Shown: positions 41,817 to 50,811, counted from the stretch's first letter. The stretch is 64,000 bases of DNA from Sphingomonas anseongensis (GCF_023516495.1 NZ_JAMGBC010000001.1:1946501-2010500); one strand, 5' to 3'. Numbers and translations are program-made. The notes: a model not told the origin generated them from the letters alone.

Positions 41817-43799
41817 ATGGCATGGATGAAGTGGGCGCTTGCAGCGATCGCGGCGCTGGCGATTCCCGTGGCGGCGCAGTCGCCGACGCAGCTGCAGCCG
41901 GCTCGGTCCAACACAGCCGTTCTTCCAGTCCAGACTCCGACGACGACGGCGGCTCCGTCGGCCGCGCCGGAGCTCAACCGGGCCGACCTCGACGCGTGGC
42001 TCGACGGCTACATGCCCTATGCGCTGAAGGCCGCGGGAATCCCCGGTGCGGTCGTCGTCGTGGTGAAGGACGGCCAGCCGCTGACGATGCGCGGCTTCGG
42101 CTATTCCGACGTAAAGGCACGCAAGGCGGTCGATCCGGAAAACACTTTGTTCCGCCCCGGCTCGGTGTCGAAGCTGCTCACCTGGACTGCCGTCATGCAG
42201 CAGGTCCAGGCCGGCAAGCTCGACCTCGACAAGGACATCAACACCTACCTGGATTTCAAGATTCCGGCGAAGGACGGAAAGCCCGTCACTCTCCGCAACT
42301 TGATGACGCACACGGGCGGGTTCGCCGAGACGGTCAAATGGCTGATCCTGTACGGCAAGAAGCAGCCCGTCTCGCTTCGCACCGCGCTGACCCGCCAGGT
42401 TCCCGACCGAATCTATGGACCGGGTGAAATACCGGCCTATTCCAACTATGGCGCGTCTCTCGCCGGCTACATTGTCGAGCGCGTGTCCGGTGAGCCCTTC
42501 GACCAATATATCGAGCGGCACATCCTGGCGCCCGCCGGAATGAACCACTCCAGCTTCCGGCAGCCGCTTCCCGCCAATCTCGATGGCCTGATGTCGAAGG
42601 CCTACAAGCCGGGAACCGACGAGCCGCAGCCCTTTGAGGTGATCGCCTTGTCCCCGGCCGGCGCATTGTCCGCCTCGGGCGCCGACATGGGCCGGTTCAT
42701 GATCGCCCATCTCAACAACAAGCTTCTCGATCCCGCGACCGCGAAGCTGATGTATGCGGAGGCCAACAAGCCATTCTCCGGGCTTCCGGCAATGGCGCTC
42801 GGTTTCTACCACGAGGACCGCAACGGGCTGACGATCGTCGGCCACGGCGGCGACACGGTCTTCTTCCATTCGGATCTGCACCTGATCCCGGAGAAGAACG
42901 TCGGGCTGTACATCTCGATGAACAGTGTCGGGAAGAACGGCTCGGCGCACGCGCTTCGCGAGCAGCTGCTGCACGAATTCACCGACCGCTATTATCCGGC
43001 CCCGCAGCGCATGCTGGCCACCGCTCCCACGGCGAAGGAGCATGGCGCGGCTATGTCCGGCCATTATGTCAGCAGCCGGGCTGGCGGCTTCAACTGGTTC
43101 CGGGCGATCGCGCTGATCGGCCAGACCACCGTTGCGGTCGACAAGGACAATTACCTGGTCGCCTCGTCCATCACTGATCCTTCGGGAACGCCGCGTAAAT
43201 GGCGCGAAGTCGGCCCCTGGCTGTGGCAGGAAGTGAACGGCAGCGATTTCCTGCAGGCGATCCCGAACGGCAAGGGCGGCGTGAAGATGTTCTCGATCAC
43301 GCCTTACGCGCCGATCATCGAATTCGTGCCCGCACCCGCATCGCTTAATGCCGGCTGGATCCTTCCGGTCGCGGGCATCGCCCTGCTCGTGCTCCTGATC
43401 GCTGCGATCGGCTGGCCGGTCGTCCGGGCCGTGCGCTGGCGTTACGGCTACAAGTCGGATCTCGCCGGACGCCCGCTCCTCCTCCACCGGCTGACCCGGG
43501 CGACGGCGTGGGTGTTCGTCGCCGTGCTGGTCGGCTGGTTCGCGATCATGATGATGCTTCAGAGCGACCTATCGGCGCTCGACGAGGGTCTCGATATCTG
43601 GATGCGGCTGCTACAGCTGCTCCTCGTCGTCGCCATCGTCGGTACGGCGGTCTCGGTCTGGAATGCCTGGACCGTCGCGACGGCTCCAGGGAGGCACCGG
43701 TTCGCGACCGTCTGGGCGATCCTGATCGCGCTTGCGGCGGTCTTCGTCGCCTGGCTCTGCCTCGATCTCGGGCTCCTGACGACCTCGCTGAACTACTGA
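41817..43799 (+). CDS. Membrane-anchored serine hydrolase, beta-lactamase class C fold
   Basis: The 660-residue protein has a signal peptide (1-20), a Pro/Thr-rich linker, and a class C serine hydrolase domain (about residues 55-400) with nucleophile S116-x-x-K119 (GSVSK), YSNYGASLAG as the YxN motif and HGGDTVFF in place of the KTG box. The last ~160 residues hold about four membrane helices, so the catalytic domain is held on the periplasmic face. AAGGGG precedes the ATG, 14 bases after the receptor stop. It is the likely periplasmic processing enzyme between the receptor and the POT symporter. Confidence 0.9.
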   Translation: MAWMKWALAAIAALAIPVAAQSPTQLQPARSNTAVLPVQTPTTTAAPSAAPELNRADLDAWLDGYMPYALKAAGIPGAVVVVVKDGQPLTMRGFGYSDVKARKAVDPENTLFRPGSVSKLLTWTAVMQQVQAGKLDLDKDINTYLDFKIPAKDGKPVTLRNLMTHTGGFAETVKWLILYGKKQPVSLRTALTRQVPDRIYGPGEIPAYSNYGASLAGYIVERVSGEPFDQYIERHILAPAGMNHSSFRQPLPANLDGLMSKAYKPGTDEPQPFEVIALSPAGALSASGADMGRFMIAHLNNKLLDPATAKLMYAEANKPFSGLPAMALGFYHEDRNGLTIVGHGGDTVFFHSDLHLIPEKNVGLYISMNSVGKNGSAHALREQLLHEFTDRYYPAPQRMLATAPTAKEHGAAMSGHYVSSRAGGFNWFRAIALIGQTTVAVDKDNYLVASSITDPSGTPRKWREVGPWLWQEVNGSDFLQAIPNGKGGVKMFSITPYAPIIEFVPAPASLNAGWILPVAGIALLVLLIAAIGWPVVRAVRWRYGYKSDLAGRPLLLHRLTRATAWVFVAVLVGWFAIMMMLQSDLSALDEGLDIWMRLLQLLLVVAIVGTAVSVWNAWTVATAPGRHRFATVWAILIALAAVFVAWLCLDLGLLTTSLNY

Positions 43800-43803
43800 T
43801 CCG

Positions 43804-45108
43804 ATGACCAGGGCCGGCACTTCCGACGATGCGGGCGTGCCGGCCCGGACCCTGTTCGGCCACCCACCCGGGCTGACCGTTCTCTTCCTCACCCAGATGT
43901 GGGCCGAATTCTCCTTCTTCGGCCTGCAGGCGCTGCTGGTCTATTACATGACCAAGCACCTGGGCCTGTCGCAGGCCCAGTCATCGGTGATCTACGGAAC
44001 TTACGGCGCAGCCGCCTTCTTCAGCCCCTTCTTCGGCGGCCTGATCGCCGACCGCTGGCTCGGCCGCACCGTGAGCGTCATCATCGGCGGAGTGATGATG
44101 ATGTTCGGCCATTTCGCGATGGCTTTCGAATCCTTGCTGTTCCCCGCGCTGGCGCTGGTCGCCCTCGGCAACGGGCTCTTCATCCCGCCGCTCGCGACGC
44201 AGGTCGGCAGCCTCTATGGCGACCGCGATCCCCGCAAGGCCTATGCGTACAGCGCCTATTACATGGGCATCAACCTCGGCGGGCTTCTGGCGCCGCTGGT
44301 GTGCGGGACTTTGGGAGAGCTGTACGGCTGGCACTGGGGCTTTGCGGCGGCCGGGATCGGTATGGGCATCGGCCTCGTCGTCTATCTGTCGTCGCTGCGG
44401 TGGCTCCCGCCCGAACCTGACCGGAAACACAGCTCGACGACCCGCTCGATCGGCGGCACGCGCATCGATGCCGCCAAGCTCAAGACCCTGTTCCTGCTGG
44501 TGGCGATGGTCGTCCTGTTCCGCGTCGGGTACGAACAGAGCGGCAACGTCATCGCCTTGTGGGTCGGCGACCGGACCGACCGCTCGATTGCTCTGTTCGG
44601 TTCTAGCGCGATGATTCCCGCGACCTGGTTCCAGTCGATCAATCCGCTGCTCATCATCCTTCTCACGCCCGTGCTGATCCGCTTCTGGCGTTCGCGTGGC
44701 GTGGCGGAGACCGTTCCCAACCTGCTTCGGCGGATGAGCGTCGGCTGCGTGCTTGCCGGCATGGCGATGGCGGTGATGGTGGTTGCGGCCTCGGTCAGCG
44801 GGCCGGAAGGAGCCCGGGTAAGCGCCTGGTGGACGATCGGCTATTTCGTCCTTCTCACGCTCGGCGAGCTGCTCGTCATCCCCGTTGGCCTGACTCTGGT
44901 CGAGACCCTGTCGCCGGCGGCCTTTGCGGCGACGGCGATGGGCGCCTGGTACATCGCCAAGTTCCTCGGAAGCCTGCTGGCCGGTTTCATGGGCGCCTAT
45001 TGGCTGACGATCCCGCCCAGCGCCTTCTTCGCGCTTGGAATGGTTTCGCCATTCATCGCGGCGGCGAGCCTCTACCTGATGGCGTCGAGGCGCTCCGCAC
45101 AATCCTAG
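43804..45108 (+). CDS. POT/PTR2 family proton-dependent oligopeptide transporter
   Basis: The 434-residue protein has about 12 membrane helices and POT-family landmarks: MWAEFSFFGLQALLVYYMTK on helix 1 (the ExxER-like region reads EFSFFG here), GGLIADRWLGRTVSVIIGG after helix 2, and YYMGINLGGLLAPLVCG on helix 5, the usual FYxxINxG signature. It imports di- and tripeptides with protons across the inner membrane. It starts 4 bases after the serine hydrolase stop. The canonical ExxERF triad is partly changed, so proton coupling may differ from that of well-studied members. Confidence 0.9.
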   Translation: MTRAGTSDDAGVPARTLFGHPPGLTVLFLTQMWAEFSFFGLQALLVYYMTKHLGLSQAQSSVIYGTYGAAAFFSPFFGGLIADRWLGRTVSVIIGGVMMMFGHFAMAFESLLFPALALVALGNGLFIPPLATQVGSLYGDRDPRKAYAYSAYYMGINLGGLLAPLVCGTLGELYGWHWGFAAAGIGMGIGLVVYLSSLRWLPPEPDRKHSSTTRSIGGTRIDAAKLKTLFLLVAMVVLFRVGYEQSGNVIALWVGDRTDRSIALFGSSAMIPATWFQSINPLLIILLTPVLIRFWRSRGVAETVPNLLRRMSVGCVLAGMAMAVMVVAASVSGPEGARVSAWWTIGYFVLLTLGELLVIPVGLTLVETLSPAAFAATAMGAWYIAKFLGSLLAGFMGAYWLTIPPSAFFALGMVSPFIAAASLYLMASRRSAQS

Positions 45109-45135
45109 CCTCAGCTTTGGGCGGAGCCGACAGCC

Positions 45136-45357
45136 TTAGGGGATAATCCAGCCAACGACCGCCAGCACTGCGGCCAGGACTGCGACGCCGAAGGCCGCCA
45201 CCAGGACCTGCGTTACTAACTCGGCTGGAGCTGCATTCGAAGCTCGCGTGCCATCGAGCCGTTGCAGCAGCGGGCCTCGAAGCTTTGCCCAGATTGCAAC
45301 GGACGCTGCCAACAGGAGCGCGGAGAGGAATGCCAAAATCTGGGCTGTCTCAGACAT
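45136..45357 (-). CDS. Small two-helix membrane protein
   Basis: The 73-residue protein has two hydrophobic helices (about residues 5-23, ILAFLSALLLAASVAIWA, and 50-72, VLVAAFGVAVLAAVLAVVGW) joined by a short basic loop. AAGGTGA lies 8-9 nt before the ATG, which supports real translation. I recognise no family. It is convergent with the POT gene. Confidence 0.6.
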   Translation of the reverse strand: MSETAQILAFLSALLLAASVAIWAKLRGPLLQRLDGTRASNAAPAELVTQVLVAAFGVAVLAAVLAVVGWIIP

Positions 45358-45687
45358 TGCAGGTCACCTTCACGCGACCGTTGGTCCGGTTGGACCGACA
45401 TAGGAATTTCATGGTCAATCTCCTGCGAGCGAGAGCATGGATTGTCTCTCTGTCACAGGGCGCTCGGATGCGATCTCAGGTGATAATCCTATGTAGCAGT
45501 TCGATTATGAATGAACCGTGAGGTCGATCGTGCGCCGATTGCAACGGCGCAGGAGTTTTGTTGCGGGCGGATGAACGCCGCAACTGCGGGTATTTCTGAT
45601 CGTTCAACCTTCAATGCACGCGGGTTTACCGTCGCTCTGCGGCCCGCGCCCAGCCTCCGTAACTTGAGCGGCCTCAGGAGGATCAAC
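45358..45687. other. 330-base gene-free stretch
   Basis: No coding frame with a ribosome binding site is visible. A small hairpin (GGTCC-GGTT-GGACC) lies at 45384-45397. The stretch must hold the promoters of the small membrane protein (leftward) and of the RcnB-like gene (rightward); I see no clear -35/-10 pair. Confidence 0.5.
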
Positions 45688-46149
45688 ATGAAAAGTCTCA
45701 TCTTAATTGCGGGAGCGGCGGCGTTCGCGCTTGCAACGCCCTCGCTCGCAAAGCCGGGCCAGGGCCATGGCAACCAGGGCAACCAGGGCAAGGCCCACAG
45801 CTCCAAGGTTCACGGCAAGGCGCATTCGAGCGCTCACGGTCGGCACGTCGTTACGAGCCGGCACGGACGCCTCTATGCGCTCGACGCCCGGGGGCGCTGC
45901 CCTCCGGGACTGGCGAAGAAGCACAATGGCTGCATGCCGCCGGGACAGGCGAAGAAGATCTACAACGTCGGGCAGCACTACAACCGCAATTTCGGATACC
46001 GGTGGACGTACGATCGGATCCCCTACGATTTGCGCTCGCGCTACACGTTCGACCGAAACGATCGTTTTTATTACCGCGACGGCTACCTCTATCAGGTCGA
46101 CCCGCGCACGATGCTGGTCGAGCAGGTCGTCAGCGCGCTCCTGCGTTAG
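45688..46149 (+). CDS. Secreted Gly/His/Lys-rich protein, RcnB-like C-terminus
   Basis: The 153-residue product has a signal peptide (1-21, ending PSLA), a low-complexity section rich in Gly, His, Lys and Ser (about 22-55), a segment CPPGLAKKHNGCMPPGQAKK with two cysteines, and a C-terminal stretch with YRWTYDRIPYDLRSRY and FYYRDGYLYQVDPRTMLVEQ. The latter part resembles RcnB-type periplasmic proteins. AGGAGG 6 nt before the ATG fixes the start. Metal binding by the His-rich part is possible but not shown. Confidence 0.72.
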   Translation: MKSLILIAGAAAFALATPSLAKPGQGHGNQGNQGKAHSSKVHGKAHSSAHGRHVVTSRHGRLYALDARGRCPPGLAKKHNGCMPPGQAKKIYNVGQHYNRNFGYRWTYDRIPYDLRSRYTFDRNDRFYYRDGYLYQVDPRTMLVEQVVSALLR

Positions 46150-46167
46150 TCACTCGCCAATTGTTAG

Positions 46168-46201
46168 AGCCGGCCCGCTTCCTTCCGGGAGGGGGCCGGT
46201 T
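46168..46201 (+). terminator. Candidate terminator after the RcnB-like gene
   Basis: AGCCGGCCC pairs with GGGCCGGTT (9 pairs including one G-T) around a 16-base loop, 18 bases after the stop. Only TTCT follows, so termination may be weak. Confidence 0.55.
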
Positions 46202-46360
46202 CTCGGATGTGACCGCAAGCCGTCATAGCTGATAAGCTTCACTGACGATTGGCGCCCTCCGCAACCAATGACCGTCCGGCCCGTTAGGGATACATCACCA
46301 TGACATTTGGGCATTGGTGCTGGAGAGACGTGGCATGCTCCCCGCTCGTGGAGCGCTGGA

Positions 46361-46714
46361 ATGCATGCACTCATCATCGAAGACGAAAGCTTGATCGCCA
46401 TGGCGATAGAGGACGCACTGCGCGGTTGCGGCTTTACTTCGTTCGATTTTGCCGCTTCGGCGGATGAGGCGGTCGAGGCGGCCGAGCGCAGGTGTCCGGA
46501 CCTGATTACCGCAGACGTCGAACTAAGGTCGGGCTGCGGGATCGCGACGGTTCAATCCATCTGTTCCGAACAACCGATACCTGTCATCTTCATTACGGGG
46601 AGCCCGGGTGAGGTCAGGATCAGGATGCCCGGGCATGCAATGGTCGAGAAGCCATTCAGCGCCGATCACATAATGGATGCTACCAGGCTCACATTGGACA
46701 GCAGAAATGGTTGA
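46361..46714 (+). CDS. Single-domain response regulator
   Basis: The 117-residue protein is a receiver domain with no output module. The acidic pocket is E7/D8, the phosphorylation site D52 (LITADVELRSG), with T79 (FITGSP) and K97 (VEKPF) completing the active site. Its stop overlaps the start of the histidine kinase gene by 8 nt. Receiver/HisKA_2 or HWE kinase pairs in alphaproteobacteria often tune the PhyR-EcfG general stress response, but neither phyR nor ecfG is in this window. Confidence 0.9.
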   Translation: MHALIIEDESLIAMAIEDALRGCGFTSFDFAASADEAVEAAERRCPDLITADVELRSGCGIATVQSICSEQPIPVIFITGSPGEVRIRMPGHAMVEKPFSADHIMDATRLTLDSRNG

Positions 46715-47735
46715 GATCATGCCGCTACCGAACGAGACCGTGACAAGCCTCGCCATGGCGCTCGTTGAGTCGTCGAAGGCTCCGCTGCTCCTGCTCGACG
46801 ACGATCTCGTCGTCATAGGTGCCAGCGCCTCGTTCTGTAACACGTTCAATCTCGATCCAGCGACCATCGCCAACCGCCGACTGGCCGATGTCGGTGCCGG
46901 TGAATGGGACGTTCCCCAACTCAACTCACTTCTCCGGGCGACGATCGCCGGAGCAGCGGAAATTGACGCCTATGAGATGGACCTCGTTCGTGAAGGCAAG
47001 GCGACCTGCCGTCTCATTTTGAGCGCTCACAAACTCGATTACTTCGACACGGAGAAGGTGCGCGTTGTGCTTGCCGCAACGGACGTGACGCCCGCACGCC
47101 TGGCGGAGAAGCAAAAGGACGACCTCGTTCGAGAGAAGCAGGTTCTGCTTCAGGAGCTCCAGCACCGCGTCGCGAACAGCTTGCAGATCATCGCAAGCGT
47201 ATTGATGCAAAGTGCGAAGCGCGTTCAGTCCGAGGAAACCCGTCTCCATCTTCACGACGCCCACAGCCGGGTCATGTCGATTGCGATGCTTCAAAAGCAG
47301 CTGGCGGTGACGCAGCTGAAATCCGTTGAACTACGGACCTATTTCGCGGACCTGTGCCGAAGCATTTCGGCTTCCATGATAGCCGATCCGGAACGGCTTA
47401 CTCTCGAGACGATCGTGGACAACACAACCACGAACTCTGCCGTGTCGGTCAGCATGGGCCTGATCGTTACAGAACTGGTCATTAACGCGATCAAGCATGC
47501 CTTCCCGGATCATGTCGCCGGGGGCAAGATCACCGTGTCTTTTGCGGCAGACGACGGCGCGTGGCTGCTCTCCGTCTCGGACAATGGAACGGGGATGCCA
47601 GTTGGCAAGAAGCGGGCAAAAGCGGGTCTTGGCACGGGACTTGTCGAGGCTTTGTCGAGACAACTGGACGCGAGCGTGACCGTGGTTGACGCCAAACCGG
47701 GCACTCGCGTCGAGGTTCGGCACGGGCAAGCCTGA
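46707..47735 (+). CDS. Sensor histidine kinase, HisKA_2 type
   Basis: The 342-residue kinase has a PAS-like N-terminal half (about residues 20-125, APLLLLDDDLVVIGASASF), a HisKA_2 dimerisation helix with the phospho-accepting H153 in LQHRVANSLQIIASVLM, and a HATPase domain with N260 (ELVINAIKHAF) and the G box D292NGTGMP. There is no membrane segment, so it is cytosolic. Unusually for the family, the motif is HRVANS instead of HRVKNN. The start overlaps the receiver gene; an in-frame ATG at 46719 is an alternative. Confidence 0.92.
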   Translation: MVEIMPLPNETVTSLAMALVESSKAPLLLLDDDLVVIGASASFCNTFNLDPATIANRRLADVGAGEWDVPQLNSLLRATIAGAAEIDAYEMDLVREGKATCRLILSAHKLDYFDTEKVRVVLAATDVTPARLAEKQKDDLVREKQVLLQELQHRVANSLQIIASVLMQSAKRVQSEETRLHLHDAHSRVMSIAMLQKQLAVTQLKSVELRTYFADLCRSISASMIADPERLTLETIVDNTTTNSAVSVSMGLIVTELVINAIKHAFPDHVAGGKITVSFAADDGAWLLSVSDNGTGMPVGKKRAKAGLGTGLVEALSRQLDASVTVVDAKPGTRVEVRHGQA

Positions 47736-47806
47736 TCTGTAACAAACGACGGTTCGCAAAAGTCGGCGGTGGGCCCCTGGTGGATGGTGCGGCTCTGCCA
47801 CCCACG

Positions 47807-48352
47807 CTAGAAACTGGGCGTATTATCGAGCGCCCAATTTGCCGCCCACAACATTAGTGCGGCAATCGCTGCAATAACCACGGCAATTACCATGAGCAGG
47901 ACGACGTGACCTGTTTCGACAAGATAAGCCGCACCGGCGATGGCCAACGCCGCAACCAACGTTGCTTTCAGCCACCCGGTACTTCGGCGGCCCGCGGAGC
48001 CAAGGCCCGCTTCGACCGTCGCGTGCGTGCTAGGGGGATGATCGCTTTGCAACAGCGCCGCGCTGACGGATGCTGCGGCCAATGGCTCAACGAACTCACA
48101 ACCGAAAAAACGGCCATGGCGCCACGCTATTCGTGCATGCGTGAGATCCGCATGAGGGAGCTTCACCTGGACCAGGTCGTCGGGCAGTTTCGCCGACGTT
48201 TCGAACAGGAGTCCCCTCGTGGAGATGTCGTGGATTCGCGCGTCCGACCCGTGGTCGCCCACGACGGCACCAAGGGTCAATTGCATGCGAGGAGTACGAC
48301 GGCGGTCTTCGGGAGCATCACTGAGGGGTTCCACACGGGCAAGAACTGGCAT
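47807..48352 (-). CDS. PilZ-domain membrane protein
   Basis: The 181-residue protein begins with a PilZ domain (about residues 15-100): the c-di-GMP-binding RRRTPR at 17-22 and the DISTRGLLFETS segment that supplies the second motif (DxSxxG). Two closely spaced membrane helices follow (about 125-145 and 148-170). PilZ modules sense cyclic di-GMP; with no effector domain here, it may act on a membrane partner. It is convergent with the kinase gene and divergent from aminopeptidase P. Confidence 0.85.
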   Translation of the reverse strand: MPVLARVEPLSDAPEDRRRTPRMQLTLGAVVGDHGSDARIHDISTRGLLFETSAKLPDDLVQVKLPHADLTHARIAWRHGRFFGCEFVEPLAAASVSAALLQSDHPPSTHATVEAGLGSAGRRSTGWLKATLVAALAIAGAAYLVETGHVVLLMVIAVVIAAIAALMLWAANWALDNTPSF

Positions 48353-48526
48353 TGAATTCCCTGTAATCGCGAGTGCCGAGCAGGCGGGCCATATCCGGCC
48401 ATAAGTTAACTTTCGATAACATGCGATGGAGAGTCAATGCGGTCGGCTGTTGGCGCTTCCACATTCACTCATTCGCCTCGGATGCGCCAACTTGTTGAGC
48501 CAAGGGAGCAAGCGTAGAGGAACGGC

Positions 48527-50320
48527 ATGTCCAGCTATGCAGATCGTCTCGCGGCCCTCCGCGAGCAGTTGAAGACGGACCGCCTCGACGGCTTCGTCGT
48601 CCCCCTCACCGACGAGCATATGAGCGAATATGTCGGAAGCTACGCGCAAAGGCTCGCGTGGCTGACCGGATTCCAGGGCTCGGCCGGATCCGCCGTCGTC
48701 CTTCCCGAGGAGGCGGCGATCTTCGTCGACGGCCGCTACACGCTCCAGGTTCGAAGCCAGGTCGACGGCAAGCACTGGAGCTATCAGTCGGTGCCCGAGA
48801 CCAGCGTTACCGACTGGCTGAAGGACCATGCCGCCAAGGGCGCGCGCATAGGCTACGATCCGTGGCTTCACACCGGCGACTGGGTGAAGAAGGCGAAGGA
48901 GTCTCTCGCCAGCCGAGGCGCCGAGCTTGTCGCGGTCGGCGAGAACCCGATCGACAAGATCTGGCGCGAGCGGCCCGAGCCGTCGAAGGCGCGCCTCGTC
49001 GTCCAGCCGGACGAATATGCGGGCAAGGGCGCCGCCGAAAAGCGCACCGACATCGCCGAATGGCTGGAAAAGCATCAGGCCGACGCCGCGGTTCTCTCCG
49101 CTCTCGATTCGATCGCCTGGGCGTTCAACGTTCGTGGCCAGGACGTCACCCACACTCCGGTCGCCCTGGCTTATGCGGTCGTCAATTCGGACGGCACGGC
49201 AGACCTGTTCGTCGCCGGCGAGAAGGTCGGCCCGGACGTTCGCCAGCACCTGGGCAACGGAGTGCGCCTCCACGAGCGCGACGAGTTCGAAAGCGCCCTG
49301 TCGCAATTTTCCGGCAAGACCGTCGCGGTCGATCCCGAGCGCGCGGTGTCCGCGATCTTCGACGGGCTTGAAAAGGCTGGAGCCAAGATCATCCCGCTTC
49401 GCGACCCTACGGTGCTTCCGAAGGCGCTGAAGAACGCGGTCGAGATTGCCGGGCAGAAATCGGCGCAGGCGCGCGACGGAGCGGTCATCGCGCGCTTTTT
49501 GAAGTGGATCGACGAGGAGGCGCCGGGCGGCGACGTCGACGAGCTCAAGGCTTCGGACCATCTCGAGGCGCTCCGCCGCGAAAATCCCGAGCTTCGCGAC
49601 CTGTCGTTCGATTCGATCTCGGGCGCCGGGCCGAACGGCGCGATCGTCCATTACAAGTCGAGCGAGAAGACCAATCGCAAGCTCGAGACCGGGACTCTCT
49701 ACCTGATCGATTCCGGCGGCCAGTATGTCGACGGAACCACTGACATCACCCGTACCGTCCCGATCGGCGAGCCGACCGACGAAATGCGGGACCGGTTCAC
49801 ACGGGTTTTGAAGGGCCACATCGCGGTTGCCACGGCGGTCTTCCCCAAGGGAACCCGCGGCACCCAGATCGACAGCTTCGCCCGCCGTCCGCTGTGGGAC
49901 GCGGGGCTCGATTACGCGCACGGCACCGGCCACGGGGTCGGAAGCTTCCTCGCGGTCCACGAAGGCCCGCAGCGAATCGCTCCGGTGACCAGCTCGCAGA
50001 GCGGTGGCGACGAGCCGCTGGCGGCGGGAATGATCGTCTCCAACGAGCCCGGCTATTACAAGACGGGCGAGTACGGCATCCGGATCGAGAATTTGGTGCT
50101 GGTCGTCGACAAGCAGATCGAGGGCGCGGAGAAGGAGATGCTCGGTTTCGAGACCCTGACCTTCGCCCCCATCGACCGGCGTTTGGTCGTCAAGGACATG
50201 CTGAGCCCGCAGGAGCTCGACTGGCTGAACGATTATCACAGCCAGGTCGTCGAAAAGATCGGGCCGAACCTCAGTGGCGCCGATCGCGAGTGGCTCGAGG
50301 AGGCCTGCGCGCCGATCTAG
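48527..50320 (+). CDS. pepP: Aminopeptidase P family protein (M24B, Xaa-Pro aminopeptidase)
   Basis: The 597-residue protein has the three-domain layout of the larger Xaa-Pro aminopeptidases: two creatinase-like N-terminal domains and a pita-bread catalytic domain from about residue 310. Metal ligands are visible in LYLIDSGGQYVDGTTDITRT (two Asp), HGTGHGVGSF (His), SNEPGYY (Glu) and IRIENLVLVV (Glu). It removes N-terminal residues ahead of proline. The length matches the ~600-residue cytosolic type and not the 440-residue PepP of E. coli, so the gene symbol is approximate. A cupin gene follows after 11 bases. Confidence 0.92.
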   Translation: MSSYADRLAALREQLKTDRLDGFVVPLTDEHMSEYVGSYAQRLAWLTGFQGSAGSAVVLPEEAAIFVDGRYTLQVRSQVDGKHWSYQSVPETSVTDWLKDHAAKGARIGYDPWLHTGDWVKKAKESLASRGAELVAVGENPIDKIWRERPEPSKARLVVQPDEYAGKGAAEKRTDIAEWLEKHQADAAVLSALDSIAWAFNVRGQDVTHTPVALAYAVVNSDGTADLFVAGEKVGPDVRQHLGNGVRLHERDEFESALSQFSGKTVAVDPERAVSAIFDGLEKAGAKIIPLRDPTVLPKALKNAVEIAGQKSAQARDGAVIARFLKWIDEEAPGGDVDELKASDHLEALRRENPELRDLSFDSISGAGPNGAIVHYKSSEKTNRKLETGTLYLIDSGGQYVDGTTDITRTVPIGEPTDEMRDRFTRVLKGHIAVATAVFPKGTRGTQIDSFARRPLWDAGLDYAHGTGHGVGSFLAVHEGPQRIAPVTSSQSGGDEPLAAGMIVSNEPGYYKTGEYGIRIENLVLVVDKQIEGAEKEMLGFETLTFAPIDRRLVVKDMLSPQELDWLNDYHSQVVEKIGPNLSGADREWLEEACAPI

Positions 50321-50331
50321 GAGATGCCCTC

Positions 50332-50724
50332 ATGGCGCATTCGCTGTTCAGCCATCCGATCCACCTTGGCCCCGGCGCCACGGCCGTCGCCGAGCCCGAA
50401 TTCACCGGGATGGAATGGTACGATTCCTATCAGGAGCGCCACGCGGATGACGGGCCGGAGGGCCGACTCGTTTCGCTCTACCGTTTCGACAAGAGCTGGG
50501 AGAGCTGGGAGGTTCACCCTGCGGGACATGAGGTCGTCTGCTGCATCGAAGGGTCGATGACTCTCCACCAGCAGCTCACCGGCGGAGGAGAGAAGTCCAT
50601 TCACCTCGGTCCTGGGGATTATGCGATCAACCCGCCGGGGACATGGCACACGGCCGATTGCGAGGGCTCAGTCGTCGCGCTCTTCATCACCGCCGGGTGG
50701 GGGACGGAGAATCGGCCCCGGTGA
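50332..50724 (+). CDS. Cupin-domain protein
   Basis: The 130-residue protein is a single cupin barrel. Seen are a strand pair with SWEVHPAGHEVVCCIEGSMT and the second motif LGPGDYAINPPGTWHTADCE. The HPAGHE and TWH segments can supply histidine metal ligands. AGGAG lies about 8 nt before the ATG, 11 bases after the aminopeptidase stop, so the two are probably cotranscribed. Its 3' end overlaps the small minus-strand ORF 50668-50811 by 57 bases. Substrate unknown. Confidence 0.85.
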   Translation: MAHSLFSHPIHLGPGATAVAEPEFTGMEWYDSYQERHADDGPEGRLVSLYRFDKSWESWEVHPAGHEVVCCIEGSMTLHQQLTGGGEKSIHLGPGDYAINPPGTWHTADCEGSVVALFITAGWGTENRPR

Positions 50725-50811
50725 TTGGCGCGCATGAGTTTTGCGCCGCTTGAGGTTCTCCCGGAGCGCTTTGGCGAGCCTCTCCTCGCGCGACTTGTCC
50801 TGCTTTGCCAT
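50668..50811 (-). CDS. Small basic protein of unknown function
   Basis: The 47-residue product starts MAKQDKSREERLAKALRENL and continues KRRKTHARQ, a pattern that I have seen in short conserved sphingomonad proteins, followed by a Pro-rich tail. The charged helix could bind nucleic acid. The tail overlaps the cupin gene on the other strand by 57 bases, so the true stop region is doubly coding or the ORF is only partly real. Support is the motif alone. Confidence 0.5.
   Translation of the reverse strand: MAKQDKSREERLAKALRENLKRRKTHARQSPGPILRPPPGGDEERDD

Noticed and set aside
41799-43487. 562-codon minus-strand frame under the serine hydrolase, and a 601-codon one at 48434-50239 under aminopeptidase P
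   Set aside because: Both are exact shadows of convincing plus-strand enzymes, with no ribosome site or motif.
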